A stretch of DNA of 64,000 nucleotides from Pseudanabaena sp. BC1403 (GCF_002914585.1 NZ_PDDM01000029.1:1-64000), one strand, 5' to 3'. Positions 53,905 to 62,389 are shown, numbered from the stretch's first letter. The notes: generated by a model not told the origin, from the sequence alone. Numbers and translations are program-made.

Positions 53905-54678
53905 TTGAAAAATATTATCAAAACACTGCGAGCTGACTTCGCAATCATTTTTGAACGCGACCCTGCTGCGCGTAACTGGCTAGAAGTGCTGTTATGCTAC
54001 CCAGGACTTCACGCGATCGCCCTATATCGCTTTGCTCATTGGCTGCATACTCTTAAGTTACCCGTGATTCCCCGCATGATCTCACAATTTGCGAGATTCC
54101 TAACGGGCATCGAGATTCACCCAGGCGCGAGAATTGGCATGGGTGCATTCATCGATCACGGTATGGGCGTGGTAATTGGCGAAACTGCGATCGTTGGTGA
54201 ATATGTATTGATTTATCAAGGAGTAACCCTTGGTGGTACTGGCAAACAATCGGGCAAACGTCACCCCACCCTCGGCGACAACGTAGTTATTGGTGCTGGC
54301 GCAAAGGTCTTAGGCAATATTGAAATTGGTAGCAATTCGCGAATTGGCGCTGGCTCTGTTGTTTTGAAATGTGTTCCTCCCGATTGCACCGTGGTTGGCA
54401 TTCCTGGACGCATTGTCCATCGCCATGGTGTAAGGGTTTCCGCTCTTGATCACTTTCAGGTTCCCGATCCTGAAGGCGATGTCATCCGATCGCTTATTGG
54501 TCGCGTTGAGCAGTTGGAGAGACATGCTGAGGCTAACACCTTGCATCCCATTAACAATTACATTATTGATTCAGAACTGCTCAAGAATGTCCGACCTCGC
54601 CACCTTACGCCATGCGATCGTGCTAATTGTTTTGAACCTGAAGAATATGAAGGTTTTTCTGAAGGCGGTGGTATTTAA
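53905..54678 (+). CDS. cysE: Serine O-acetyltransferase
   Basis: Acetyl-CoA:serine acetyltransferase, first step of cysteine synthesis. 257 aa: helical N-domain ([29 protein letters not shown]), then hexapeptide left-handed beta-helix [30 protein letters not shown] with the catalytic His/Asp, and GGTGK. Start is TTG at 53905 (translated Met): [12 protein letters not shown] matches cyanobacterial CysE openings and there is no ATG before residue 60. Ribosome site weak. Confidence 0.95.
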   Translation: MKNIIKTLRADFAIIFERDPAARNWLEVLLCYPGLHAIALYRFAHWLHTLKLPVIPRMISQFARFLTGIEIHPGARIGMGAFIDHGMGVVIGETAIVGEYVLIYQGVTLGGTGKQSGKRHPTLGDNVVIGAGAKVLGNIEIGSNSRIGAGSVVLKCVPPDCTVVGIPGRIVHRHGVRVSALDHFQVPDPEGDVIRSLIGRVEQLERHAEANTLHPINNYIIDSELLKNVRPRHLTPCDRANCFEPEEYEGFSEGGGI

Positions 54679-54710
54679 TAACAAAGGCTCGCAACGCGAG
54701 CCTTTGTTAT
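54678..54710 (+). terminator. Terminator overlapping the cysE stop
   Basis: ATAACAAAGGCTCGC, loop AAC, GCGAGCCTTTGTTAT: perfect 15-bp stem beginning in the TAA stop. Confidence 0.88.
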
Positions 54711-55034
54711 GGAATTTTTAGCAAGCTTCTATAATTTATTCAAAAAAGCAGTCTAACGGGGGCTGTTCAGCAGCTGCCAATAAACTTTGCATCACCACCC
54801 GCAGCTTTAGCCAGTCCGCTGCAACAGTGTTGTTCGACCGTGCTGGGCTTTAGAAATGCTGTAGGTATTGGGTTTTCTCCAATTTTCCTCTATAATCTGA
54901 GGCGCTTTACTAGAGAAAGCCTACTTAAACTTCACACTCTATTTCACACTATTGGTATATCATAAGGGTAGTGAACAATAGGTATTATCTCTCGGCTCCA
55001 ACTATGATTAATTTCTTTGAAAGCTCTAAAAAGG
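54711..55034. other. Upstream region of the three-gene cassette
   Basis: No confident feature. Short leftward frames around 54750-54880 (for example one encoding SNNTVAADWLKLRVV) could be a transposase or toxin remnant, not recognised. TTTTAGCAAGCTTCTAT at 54717 also occurs at 3198. Promoter of the cassette presumably near 54950-55015. Confidence 0.4.
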
Positions 55035-55847
55035 ATGGAAAAGGTGGTTAATTTCAATCCATTCACTTCGCCACTACCCCAAGAGGTGCCCTTAAAAGAT
55101 GCACCCCTTATTCGAGTGATTGCACAGTTGCGCTTTCCACCTATTCTTTCAATTGGGAAGAGCGATTTTGTGGGTTCGTTTCAAGAAGCAATTTGTGAGA
55201 GCTATCCTATCCTCCAGCCTGAACAAACTCAGGGTTTTACTTTTAGTCATCAGGGTGTCGTTCCAATGGCACCTCAAGTTACTTGGCGGTTTGTAGATAA
55301 AGCGGATAACTGGAACTGGAGAGTTTCGTTAGCACCTAATTTTTTGGCGCTTGAAACGACGACTTACCTGAGTCGTCGTGATTTTTTAAAGCGTCTAGAA
55401 AATATACTTATTGCGCTTAATGATAGTTTTAAGCCTGCAAGTATCGAGCGTTTTGGATTGAGATACATTGACAGGATTGTTGGACAAAATTTGCAAGAGA
55501 TATCTTCTCTTGTAAAGCCTGAGATAGCGGGGATGATGGCTGTTAATTTTAGAGAACATATTCATCAAACCATCAGTGAATCTTTGTTCACTATTCCCGA
55601 CGGAGACGAGCAAATTGTTGCGAGATGGGGAGCTATGCCTGCTGGTGCAACTTTTGATCCAGAGGCGATAGAAGCTGTTGCAGATCCCAGTTGGATACTT
55701 GATCTTGACATGTCTGTTTCCAAGAATCGAGACTTCCGTGTTGAGGAGTTGATAAGTGAAGCACAACATTTTGCTGAAAGAATTTACACTTTCTTTCGAT
55801 GGGCGGTAGAAGATGATTTCTTAAAGCGTTATGGAGGTCAGCTATGA
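55035..55847 (+). CDS. TIGR04255 family protein
   Basis: About 270 aa from ATG 55035 (frame open from TTG 55017; GTG 55044 also possible). The stretch LKDAPLIRVIAQLRFPPILSI, then FSHQGVVPMAPQVTWRFVDK and WRVSLAPNFLALETTTYLSRRDFL, followed by RFGLRYIDRI, is the pattern of TIGR04255, a sporadic family of unknown function. Overlaps the next start by ATGA. First gene of the cassette at 55.0-57.3 kb. Confidence 0.8.
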   Translation: MEKVVNFNPFTSPLPQEVPLKDAPLIRVIAQLRFPPILSIGKSDFVGSFQEAICESYPILQPEQTQGFTFSHQGVVPMAPQVTWRFVDKADNWNWRVSLAPNFLALETTTYLSRRDFLKRLENILIALNDSFKPASIERFGLRYIDRIVGQNLQEISSLVKPEIAGMMAVNFREHIHQTISESLFTIPDGDEQIVARWGAMPAGATFDPEAIEAVADPSWILDLDMSVSKNRDFRVEELISEAQHFAERIYTFFRWAVEDDFLKRYGGQL

Positions 55848-56515
55848 ATGCGCTTTTGGCTAAACCAACTGTATTTATTCCCGATGTCGGAAAACCTAAT
55901 ATAAAACCTAATATAATTACATCAAGAATTTTAACCGCTCCCTCTGGTACAAGTACCTCCAGAGAAACTATTGATCGAAATTTAGTAGCTGCCTCAGAAA
56001 TGACAACGAGTGGAGTTACTATAGCATCGGCCAGTTCTCCAGAAGCAACACAAAAGGCTCTTAGTGAACTAAGAAGGTTAAGTGGATTAACTTGGGATCA
56101 ACTGGCAAAGATCTTTAATGTTTCTCGAAGAAGTCTTCATTTTTGGGCAAGTGGGCAACCGTTATCCCGCTTTAATGAGGAACATCTTAATCGACTTTTA
56201 GGTACTATTCGATATATTGACCAAGGAAGTGCAAATCTAAATCGCAGTCTTTTACTTCGTCCTGATAGTAATGGAAATCCCCTTCTCGATCTCCTGGTTG
56301 CAGGTAAATACGAAGAGTTCAAGCGGATCGCTGGTTCTAATAATGCGCCCCGAAGACCATTATTAGGTTCTCTGTCCGAAGATGCACGTAAAATGCGTAT
56401 GCCTCAGAAGCCCGAAGATCTAGTTGATGCTCTCAATGATCCTATCCATCGTGACGTAGGACGATCCAGACCAGCCAGAGCAGTAAGGAGCCGAAAAAAT
56501 AGTAGTGGTCAATGA
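55844..56515 (+). CDS. Helix-turn-helix protein of the three-gene cassette
   Basis: 223 aa. Disordered head (residues 1-60), then an XRE/antitoxin-like HTH at about 67-125: ATQKALSELRRLSGLTWDQLAKIFNVSRRSLHFWASGQPLSR. Basic tail PARAVRSRKNSSG. GGAGG at 55833 precedes the ATG by six bases. Likely DNA-binding; regulator or antitoxin-like role is inference from arrangement. Confidence 0.8.
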   Translation: MNALLAKPTVFIPDVGKPNIKPNIITSRILTAPSGTSTSRETIDRNLVAASEMTTSGVTIASASSPEATQKALSELRRLSGLTWDQLAKIFNVSRRSLHFWASGQPLSRFNEEHLNRLLGTIRYIDQGSANLNRSLLLRPDSNGNPLLDLLVAGKYEEFKRIAGSNNAPRRPLLGSLSEDARKMRMPQKPEDLVDALNDPIHRDVGRSRPARAVRSRKNSSGQ

Positions 56516-57344
56516 TCGTGTCATTTGGATTCAAGCAATAGACACCACTCTTTTAGAATGGTGTCAGGGTGATTGTGTGCTTGGAGAACACTGGTTCATC
56601 TATCGCTTTAACCCTCAACGACCTTTGACATCTGACTCTGCTGATGTTGCAAAGGAAGAAACTGATCTTGCAACATCTGAAGTCAAGGGTTTTACCATAG
56701 TCACACAGACCTGCGATATTGTTCGCAGTTGTAACGAACGCCCATTTGTTGAAATCGTCCCTCTTGTTGAGGTTGATGAGCAGCAGTTGCATGACGTTCA
56801 ACGAAGCAGGCGACCTCAATACGCTTACATTCCAGGGGTCGCGGAACTTTATCTTGTCGCTGACCTCAACCGTGTCATGACAGTAGAAAAGGCGGTTGTA
56901 GCAGAATGGGAGCGTAAACCTGGATGTCTTAATGATGACGAAATTAGGGTACTTGGGCAAGCACTGGCACGGAAACGTGCTCGATTTGCTTTCCCTGACG
57001 ACTTCACTGACTTTGCCAGAAAGCTCCAAAATCGTCTACGAGATAAGCATAATAAAGCTACTGATGAAGGAGAAGCACTTCGCGCCTTACGTGAGATTAG
57101 GGTACGTGCAGAACCTGCATGGAATAGTTCTGAAATCCAACTTATATTTTGGTTTATCCGAGATGAGGATCAGAATCAGTTCAAGGGAGTAGGATGGGAT
57201 CAATTTCTTAACCAGTGGCTGCAATTAATCCCTGAATCTGGACGATACAAAAATGTAGAAGGTTCAGTAGTCGCTTTGGAGGATATGACAGCAAAGGAGT
57301 ATGTTGAGAGCGATCCGTTGGATCTGGATCACTTATCCTCGTAA
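56505..57344 (+). CDS. Unknown protein with TQTCDI motif, third gene of the cassette
   Basis: 279 aa, unrecognised. Start GTG at 56505, overlapping the HTH gene by 11 bases; AAGGAG lies 14 bases upstream, and the only other nearby ATG (56512) is out of frame. The most regular part is GFTIVTQTCDIVRSCNERPFVEIVPLVEV (about 64-90), with Cys-Asp, then a YIPGVAELYLVADL strand, a basic helix RKRARFAFPDDFTDFARKLQNRLRDK and an acidic C-terminus. No signal peptide or membrane helix. Function unknown. Confidence 0.72.
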   Translation: MVNDRVIWIQAIDTTLLEWCQGDCVLGEHWFIYRFNPQRPLTSDSADVAKEETDLATSEVKGFTIVTQTCDIVRSCNERPFVEIVPLVEVDEQQLHDVQRSRRPQYAYIPGVAELYLVADLNRVMTVEKAVVAEWERKPGCLNDDEIRVLGQALARKRARFAFPDDFTDFARKLQNRLRDKHNKATDEGEALRALREIRVRAEPAWNSSEIQLIFWFIRDEDQNQFKGVGWDQFLNQWLQLIPESGRYKNVEGSVVALEDMTAKEYVESDPLDLDHLSS

Positions 57345-57856
57345 GGTACAGAATATGCTACTTTACTACTTGCAAGCTTCATGAGTAGTGATCTCTTGCC
57401 GAACCATTAAAGCTTTAGCTTATTGCTGAATCTCACGGTGCTTTAACGCTAAGCAATCATAGCCAGCAGTCAAGTAACGTCCCACAGATAACCTAGCTGC
57501 CTAACTATGTATTAGATGGAAATTTTCTGTCTAGTAAGACTATAAGCGATATAGCCTGAATGTCAATTTTCGGGCTAATCACCCTATACGGGGTGTTAGG
57601 CAGAAAATTTCTGGCTAATCACCCAAACCAAATGGCGTGTTAGCCCGACAACATAATGTATTATTCAGATTAGTTGCTTTATAATTTCATTATGTAAACT
57701 GAGCCGCCATCTCGGAAGTTTCTGGATCAAGTGAGGAATCGTATACGGGTTAAACATTAAGCTTACCGCACAGAGGAAACCTAATTGTCAGTCTTTTTAT
57801 TTGGATTTTTGTTCAAGCCGCTATAATGCAATCAAAAAAGCATCTAAAAAACATTC
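57345..57856. other. Intergenic region downstream of the cassette with nested palindromes
   Basis: 512 bases. Inverted repeats: GAAATTTTCTG (57521-57531)/CAGAAAATTTC (57601-57611); AATTTTCGGGCTAATCACCC...GGGGTGTTAGGCAGAAAATT (57566-57610); GGCTAATCACCC/GGCGTGTTAGCC (57613-57645). GCCTAAC (57499) and GTTAGGC (57595) are complementary 7-mers. No gene or known RNA identified; the binding-protein promoter should lie near 57700-57850. Confidence 0.5.
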
Positions 57857-58990
57857 ATGCATTATCAAAAGCGATCGCCTAATCAAGGTCTCTGGCACTT
57901 CTGGAAAAAGTTTCTTAATAGGCTAATTCATAGCGCATTCTGGCAAAAGGCGATCGCTTTGTTATTAGTAGGTTTATGTGTTTTTGCCTTAGCTGCTTGC
58001 GAGCCAATTCCAGAGCCAAATCAATCGACTGTTGGTAGTGCTAATCGACTCAAAAACGTACTTAGTCGTGGCAAGTTGGTTTGCGGTGTCAGTGGTGAGT
58101 TACCAGGATTTAGCTTTGTGAATAAAGAGGGCAAATATTCGGGGCTGGATGTCGATGTTTGTCGGGCGATCGCGGCGGCAATATTTGACAATCCTGAAGC
58201 AGTGCAGTTTCGCAACCTTAATGCCAAAGAGCGCTTTACGGCTTTGCAGTCTGGCGAAATCGATGTGCTAAGCCGCAATACTACATGGACATTGAGCAGA
58301 GACACCGCTTCTCGTCTTGCCTTTATGCCCGTAGTCTTTTATGACGGTCAAGGTGTGATGGTGCGGAAGGATAGCAATATTAAAGCGATCGCGGATCTAA
58401 AGGATGCGGATATTTGCGCTCAAACTGGGACAACGACAGAACAAAATCTCGCAGATCAAATGCGTAAGCGTAACCTTTCTTATAAGCCCGTAGTTTATGA
58501 AGACGTGAATGCTACTTTTGCGGCTTATCAGTCAGGACGTTGTGCAGCAATTACAGCCGATCGCTCTGCGCTGGTAGTACGTCGTACTCGACTTGCTGAT
58601 CCTGAAAATCATGTAGTTTTAGATTTTGTAATTTCCAAAGAGCCGCTAGCCCCTGCGGTTGGTGATGGTGACTCGAAATGGTCAGATATTGTCAAGTGGA
58701 TTATTTTTTCTGCGATCGAGGCAGAAGATTTAGATATTTCTTCGACGAATCTGACGACTCAATTACAAAGTAAAAATGCGGAAGTTCGGAGATTTCTAGG
58801 AGTTGATGGCAGCTTAGGTAAAGATATGGGCATCGCTAACGATTTCACAGCGCGAGTGGTTAAGCATGTTGGTAATTATGCCGAAATTTACGATCGCAAC
58901 CTTGGCAAAGATAGTCCATTCAAATTGCCGCGTGGACAAAATGAACTCTGGAAAAATGGTGGATTAATGTACGCACCACCATTTCGATAA
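57857..58990 (+). CDS. Amino-acid ABC transporter substrate-binding lipoprotein
   Basis: 377 aa, AapJ/NatF-like periplasmic binding protein. A 50-residue lead ends in a hydrophobic segment and the lipobox ALAAC (about residues 45-49), so lipid-anchored. Domain: LKNVLSRGKLVCGVSGELPGFSFVNKEGKYSGLDVDVCRAIAAAIF, RFTALQSGEIDVLSRNTTWTLSRD, and C-terminal NDFTARVVKHVGNYAEIYDRNLG. Permease genes are not adjacent. Confidence 0.92.
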   Translation: MHYQKRSPNQGLWHFWKKFLNRLIHSAFWQKAIALLLVGLCVFALAACEPIPEPNQSTVGSANRLKNVLSRGKLVCGVSGELPGFSFVNKEGKYSGLDVDVCRAIAAAIFDNPEAVQFRNLNAKERFTALQSGEIDVLSRNTTWTLSRDTASRLAFMPVVFYDGQGVMVRKDSNIKAIADLKDADICAQTGTTTEQNLADQMRKRNLSYKPVVYEDVNATFAAYQSGRCAAITADRSALVVRRTRLADPENHVVLDFVISKEPLAPAVGDGDSKWSDIVKWIIFSAIEAEDLDISSTNLTTQLQSKNAEVRRFLGVDGSLGKDMGIANDFTARVVKHVGNYAEIYDRNLGKDSPFKLPRGQNELWKNGGLMYAPPFR

Positions 58991-59054
58991 AAAAAGGAGC
59001 GCATAGCGCTCCTTTTTTTATATAAAAGAGAAGCACATAGCGCTCCTTTTTTTA
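58988..59054. terminator. Two terminator hairpins after the binding-protein gene
   Basis: 58988-59020: TAAAAAAAGGAGCGC, loop ATA, perfect complement, overlapping the TAA stop. 59023-59054: a degraded second copy (AAAAGAGAAGCACATAGCGCTCCTTTTTTTA) reaching the convergent cpcS stop. Confidence 0.9.
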
Positions 59055-59057
59055 TTC

Positions 59058-59657
59058 TTACCAGCCAAAAACAGAAGCGATCGCAGGTTGAGCCACAGGA
59101 CTAATCTCTTCTGATATCTCAGTATTATTAGCTTCTTCAATCAGTTCTTCAGTGCAGAAAGTCGCCTGAGTAAATCCACCAAATTGCTTGACTGAGCTTG
59201 CCCGCATCCGCACATTGGGAGATGGGAACCAGAAGCGTTCATAGGAACTCATGGAAGCATAATCAGTGATTAATACCAGCGCTTCTTCGTCATCGATTTC
59301 ATAGCGACCAATCACGGGCACAATTTCTGCATAGCCTCGTTCGCGTAGAAGCTTACCTTTACGACCTGTCTCATCATCTGGCACAAGTGCAAATACAGTT
59401 TCGCCTGAGTGGCTTTCACCATCTTCTTTATCCCATGCCATCGTTCCATCCCATTTAACATAGGCTCCGCCGATCGCAGTGGTTGGTTCGACTTCATGCA
59501 TTTGACAGATTTCGATCACCTTTGGATCATCAGCATTGAGTGGATTAACAAAAATTTCTGAACCACCCCTTTCAGCTCTGCGAAAGGCGAGATGATGAGT
59601 AGTTCGTTGAGATTTCCATTTGCCTGCACTTTTTTGAAAAAATTCTAAAGCATTCAT
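59058..59657 (-). CDS. cpcS: Phycobiliprotein lyase, CpcS/CpeS family
   Basis: Attaches bilin to the Cys84-type site of phycobiliproteins. 199 aa, lipocalin-like barrel: FFQKSAGKWKSQRTTHHLAFRRAERGGSEIFV, GGAYVKWDGTMAWDKE, GRYEIDDEEALVLITDY, ERFWFPSPNVRMRASSVKQFGGFTQATFCTE. Acidic tail. Last gene of a leftward run of four. Confidence 0.92.
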   Translation of the reverse strand: MNALEFFQKSAGKWKSQRTTHHLAFRRAERGGSEIFVNPLNADDPKVIEICQMHEVEPTTAIGGAYVKWDGTMAWDKEDGESHSGETVFALVPDDETGRKGKLLRERGYAEIVPVIGRYEIDDEEALVLITDYASMSSYERFWFPSPNVRMRASSVKQFGGFTQATFCTEELIEEANNTEISEEISPVAQPAIASVFGW

Positions 59658-59711
59658 AATAATGTTGATAAAAATTAAAAAATTGAATGAGAAGGTTAAA
59701 CAAGAAATTTG

Positions 59712-60296
59712 TTATTCAGATTTTGAACCAGAAAGCAATCCTTTGAGATTTTGCCAAAATCCCTTGCCAGAAGATGATGATGCATCTTCTATATTTTGAC
59801 TATTGGTTGATAGAGCGTCCATTTTAAAGTCAATTAGTAAAATCACTCTAGTGCGATCGCCACGATTCCAAGCTTCATGCTCAGTTGTATCATCAAATAC
59901 TAGACATTTTCCTTCTTGCCATTCTCGCACCTCATCGCCAACTCTCAAACTGCATCCATCACAACCCACTAAACCCAAATGACAGCGTAAAACTCCGTCA
60001 GGATAACCAGTGTGAGGGGCAATATGCGCATTTGGTGCAAGTGAAGAAAATCCTGCTGTTACCATGTTCGGAATCTTATTGACTAGCTTAGTCGTCTCTG
60101 GACAAATCTTGCAGTTCTTACCAAGTTTCATCCCAAAGCCATATAAACCAAAGGTTTGCCATCCTTTGCCATAGAGGTACTTTTCTGGCCAATCAAGAAA
60201 ATCGGAGCTGCTAATCTGCTCTAGTTCTTGCTTGATTACCTGCCAATTTGCCTCTAAGTCTTGAGTAAATTCATAATCAGTAGGATTTTTAAACAT
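59712..60296 (-). CDS. Aspartyl/asparaginyl beta-hydroxylase domain protein
   Basis: About 194 aa from ATG 60296 (MFKNPTDYEF); a frame to 60341 overlaps the small gene upstream. Fe(II)/2-oxoglutarate dioxygenase: first His in APHTGYPDGVLRCHLGL and second His in FDDTTEHEAWNRGDRTRVILLIDF. 54 bases upstream of cpcS, suggesting co-expression. Substrate unknown. Confidence 0.88.
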   Translation of the reverse strand: MFKNPTDYEFTQDLEANWQVIKQELEQISSSDFLDWPEKYLYGKGWQTFGLYGFGMKLGKNCKICPETTKLVNKIPNMVTAGFSSLAPNAHIAPHTGYPDGVLRCHLGLVGCDGCSLRVGDEVREWQEGKCLVFDDTTEHEAWNRGDRTRVILLIDFKMDALSTNSQNIEDASSSSGKGFWQNLKGLLSGSKSE

Positions 60297-60300
60297 GGAT

Positions 60301-60513
60301 TTACTTACCTCGAAATCCCCATTGCTTAAGTGTGCGAGCAACTAAAATTTTAATGGAAATAAAAATATTTTTAGTAATCTCGACGGGGCCACCCAAACGG
60401 CTCAAAATTTTAACCGAGAAAACTACCCATTCCCAGCCGCGTCCAATCTCAACTAAGAGAGAGGGTCTTTGGTTATTAGATTCAGAATTAGAATCAGGAT
60501 CTATAGGATACAT
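60301..60513 (-). CDS. Small protein upstream of the beta-hydroxylase
   Basis: 70 aa, unrecognised: acidic/Asn-Ser head, then an amphipathic basic stretch GRGWEWVVFSVKILSRLGGPVEITKNIFISIKILVARTLKQWGFRG. Its stop is 4 bases before the next ATG and its end supplies GAGGTAAG as a possible ribosome site. The opposite-strand frame here is judged a shadow. Confidence 0.55.
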   Translation of the reverse strand: MYPIDPDSNSESNNQRPSLLVEIGRGWEWVVFSVKILSRLGGPVEITKNIFISIKILVARTLKQWGFRGK

Positions 60514-60575
60514 ATGAGTTGTTTATATGCTTTCTATGCGTAAGTTTACTACCGAAAACACAACAAATATTAATC

Positions 60576-60974
60576 TTAGTTACTAAACTTTTTGCCCATT
60601 CCGATCGCCTTTGAGCGCTTTGGCGTTTTCTGGACTGTAATTCCAGTTATTGCTAAACCATACTCATTGATATGATCAGCCATTCTAGGAAGTAGAAGCT
60701 TCGCATTTTTGACGTAGTTTTTAGCCCATAGCTTTGATAGTTGATCTCTGGCTTCTTTATTGACATAGATATTTTTGTCTTTATCAATCATGGTCATTGC
60801 CACATCGCCATCTCTTACAGTGATCACAAAGGCACAATCTCCACTCTCAGCGGTTAGTTCTTCGTACCATTCATCAATATGTTCTGCTAGTTTGTCTTCG
60901 TAAAGCGCCTGAGACATGCTTTCGTCTTTCAACAAGGCTTTTCGCAATGCGTTTGATATCTCTCTGGTTCCCAT
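60576..60974 (-). CDS. Conserved hypothetical protein at the head of the cpcS operon
   Basis: 132 aa, not recognised with certainty. EISNALRKALLKDESMSQALYEDKLAEHIDEWYEELTAESGDCAFVITVRDGDVAMTMIDKDKNIYVNKEARDQLSKLW is regular coding sequence with balanced charge; basic C-terminus KRSKAIGMGKKF. First of the four leftward genes. Not membrane-bound. Confidence 0.75.
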   Translation of the reverse strand: MGTREISNALRKALLKDESMSQALYEDKLAEHIDEWYEELTAESGDCAFVITVRDGDVAMTMIDKDKNIYVNKEARDQLSKLWAKNYVKNAKLLLPRMADHINEYGLAITGITVQKTPKRSKAIGMGKKFSN

Positions 60975-61127
60975 CGATTTATTGAGCCTATTCCTGCTTG
61001 TTAGGTTAAATATTAGCCGCAGCGATTCTTACCGTCAAACTTATAGGACTTTTTGAACGTAGTTAACAAATATTTAAAATCTCTACACAGATATTGTCGT
61101 GATAATAGGTCAAAGAAAAAAAGAATA

Positions 61128-61178
61128 CAAGAAATTATTTGAAAGTGTTGCTTTGCAACACTTTCAAATAATTTCTTG
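61128..61178. repeat. Perfect 24-bp palindrome (GAAAGTGTTGC core)
   Basis: CAAGAAATTATTTGAAAGTG+TTGC, loop TTT, exact complement. Core GAAAGTGTTGCTTTGCAACACTTTC is shared with the hairpin at 53716-53741. Located in the divergent promoter gap before pfkA. Confidence 0.93.
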
Positions 61179-61254
61179 ACTTTTGTTGCAGCGCAAAGCG
61201 CTGTACAAATTATTGTCAATTCTCGATCAATATTCAGAAACTATTACAAGATTT

Positions 61255-62349
61255 ATGACAAAGCCTAAGCGTATTGGTATTTTGACAAGTGGTGGTGACT
61301 GTGGTGGACTAAATGCAGTGATTCGGGCAGTTGTGCGCCGCGCCCGTGACTACGATATAGAGATTTATGGCATTAAAGGAGCAACCCAAGGATTGATGAA
61401 TCGTCCAGTAGAAGCGGAATTACTGGACATGAAAAAGGTATCAGGGATTCTTCGCTACGGCGGCACAATTTTAGGAACCGTGAATAAAGGCAATCCCTTT
61501 GCTTATCCCATGCCCGATGGCACAATTCTCGATCGCTCTGAGGAAGTGATTGAGGGCTACCACAAACTCGGACTAGATGGACTGATTGGTATTGGAGGGG
61601 ATGGGAGCTTGGCAATCTTGCGCCGCCTCGCGCAGCAGGGCAATATGAATCTCGTGGCAGTGCCGAAAACTATTGACAATGATTTGGGCGTAACCGAGAA
61701 CTCGATTGGATTTAACACTGCGGTGAGTGTGGCGGTGGAAGCACTTGATCGCTTAACCTATACTGCCATCAGTCACAGCCGCGTGATGATTTTAGAAGTA
61801 ATGGGACGCGATGCGGGACATATCGCCGTAAGCGCAGGAATTGCAGGTGGAGCGCATATTATCTTGATCCCAGAGATTCCCTATGACCTTGATGAAATAT
61901 GCGATCGCTTGATGAATCGCGCTCTACGTGGTTTTAATTTCAGTACAGTGGTGGTCGCTGAAGCGGTAAAAACTCCTACTGGTGAGCCTGTCACATATAC
62001 GAACAGTCTTGGTCAGACTCTCTATGGTGGCATCGGTCAATATCTGGGAGATCAGATAAGTACGCGCACGGGCATGGAGAGCCGAGTCAGCGTTTTGGGA
62101 CATGTTCAGAGAGGTAGTACGCCATCACCACTTGATCGTATTCTTGGTGCAGCGTTTGGTGTGGCAGCGGTGGATTTAGTCTCGGAGGACAAATACGATC
62201 GCATGGTGGCTTGGTCAAATCGGGAAGTGATTGATGTACCAATTGCCGATGCGATCGCTAAATATAGCGCTGTTGATGTGCATGGCACATTGGTTCACAC
62301 TGCGATCGGTTTAGGGACTTACGTCGGAGAAATCGAACAACTAGCTTAA
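61255..62349 (+). CDS. pfkA: 6-phosphofructokinase
   Basis: 364 aa from ATG 61255 (MTKPKRIGILTSGGDCGGLNAVIRAV); the longer frame (TTG 61183) runs into a palindrome. GGDCGGLN replaces GGDAPGMN. GGDGS keeps Gly at the position where PPi enzymes have Asp, but PKTIDND has Lys where ATP enzymes usually have Gly: the Gly/Lys combination is seen in an ATP-using clade. NTAVSVAVEALDRL, ILEVMGRDAGHIA and RGGTPSP-type LGHVQRGSTPSPLDR also match. No Shine-Dalgarno is evident. Confidence 0.94.
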   Translation: MTKPKRIGILTSGGDCGGLNAVIRAVVRRARDYDIEIYGIKGATQGLMNRPVEAELLDMKKVSGILRYGGTILGTVNKGNPFAYPMPDGTILDRSEEVIEGYHKLGLDGLIGIGGDGSLAILRRLAQQGNMNLVAVPKTIDNDLGVTENSIGFNTAVSVAVEALDRLTYTAISHSRVMILEVMGRDAGHIAVSAGIAGGAHIILIPEIPYDLDEICDRLMNRALRGFNFSTVVVAEAVKTPTGEPVTYTNSLGQTLYGGIGQYLGDQISTRTGMESRVSVLGHVQRGSTPSPLDRILGAAFGVAAVDLVSEDKYDRMVAWSNREVIDVPIADAIAKYSAVDVHGTLVHTAIGLGTYVGEIEQLA

Positions 62350-62389
62350 AGAGGTTTGCGGCGCGAAGCGCCGCAAACCTCTTTAAGCT
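62343..62389 (+). terminator. Terminator overlapping the pfkA stop codon
   Basis: AGCTTAAAGAGGTTTGCGGC+GC, loop GAA, perfect 22-bp complement. The TAA stop (62347-62349) lies in the left arm. Followed by ATAGTTAAAAA, so no T-run; 36 bases from the next gene. Confidence 0.85.

Noticed and set aside
54750-54880. Leftward coding-looking stretch (SNNTVAADWLKL / NPIPTAFLKPSTVEQ in two frames) as a transposase remnant.
   Set aside because: Neither frame has a start or a motif I can tie to a transposase family; kept only as a note in the intergenic entry.
54721-57380. Direct repeat GCAAGCTTC at 54721 and 57372 flanking the cassette, a possible target duplication or att pair.
   Set aside because: A shared 9-mer between flanks of about 300 and 500 bases is expected by chance roughly every other trial, and the same motif also occurs near 3203.
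54020-57869. No complete HIP1 octamer across the three-gene cassette, taken at first as a sign of foreign origin.
   Set aside because: A gap of similar size (about 24.7-28.3 kb) covers prs, ftsZ and ftsQ, which are core genes, so absence of HIP1 over 3-4 kb is not informative here.
60332-60517. 61-codon rightward frame opposite the 70-aa gene.
   Set aside because: It is the mirror of a gene with good operon spacing, has no ribosome site, and no family resemblance.
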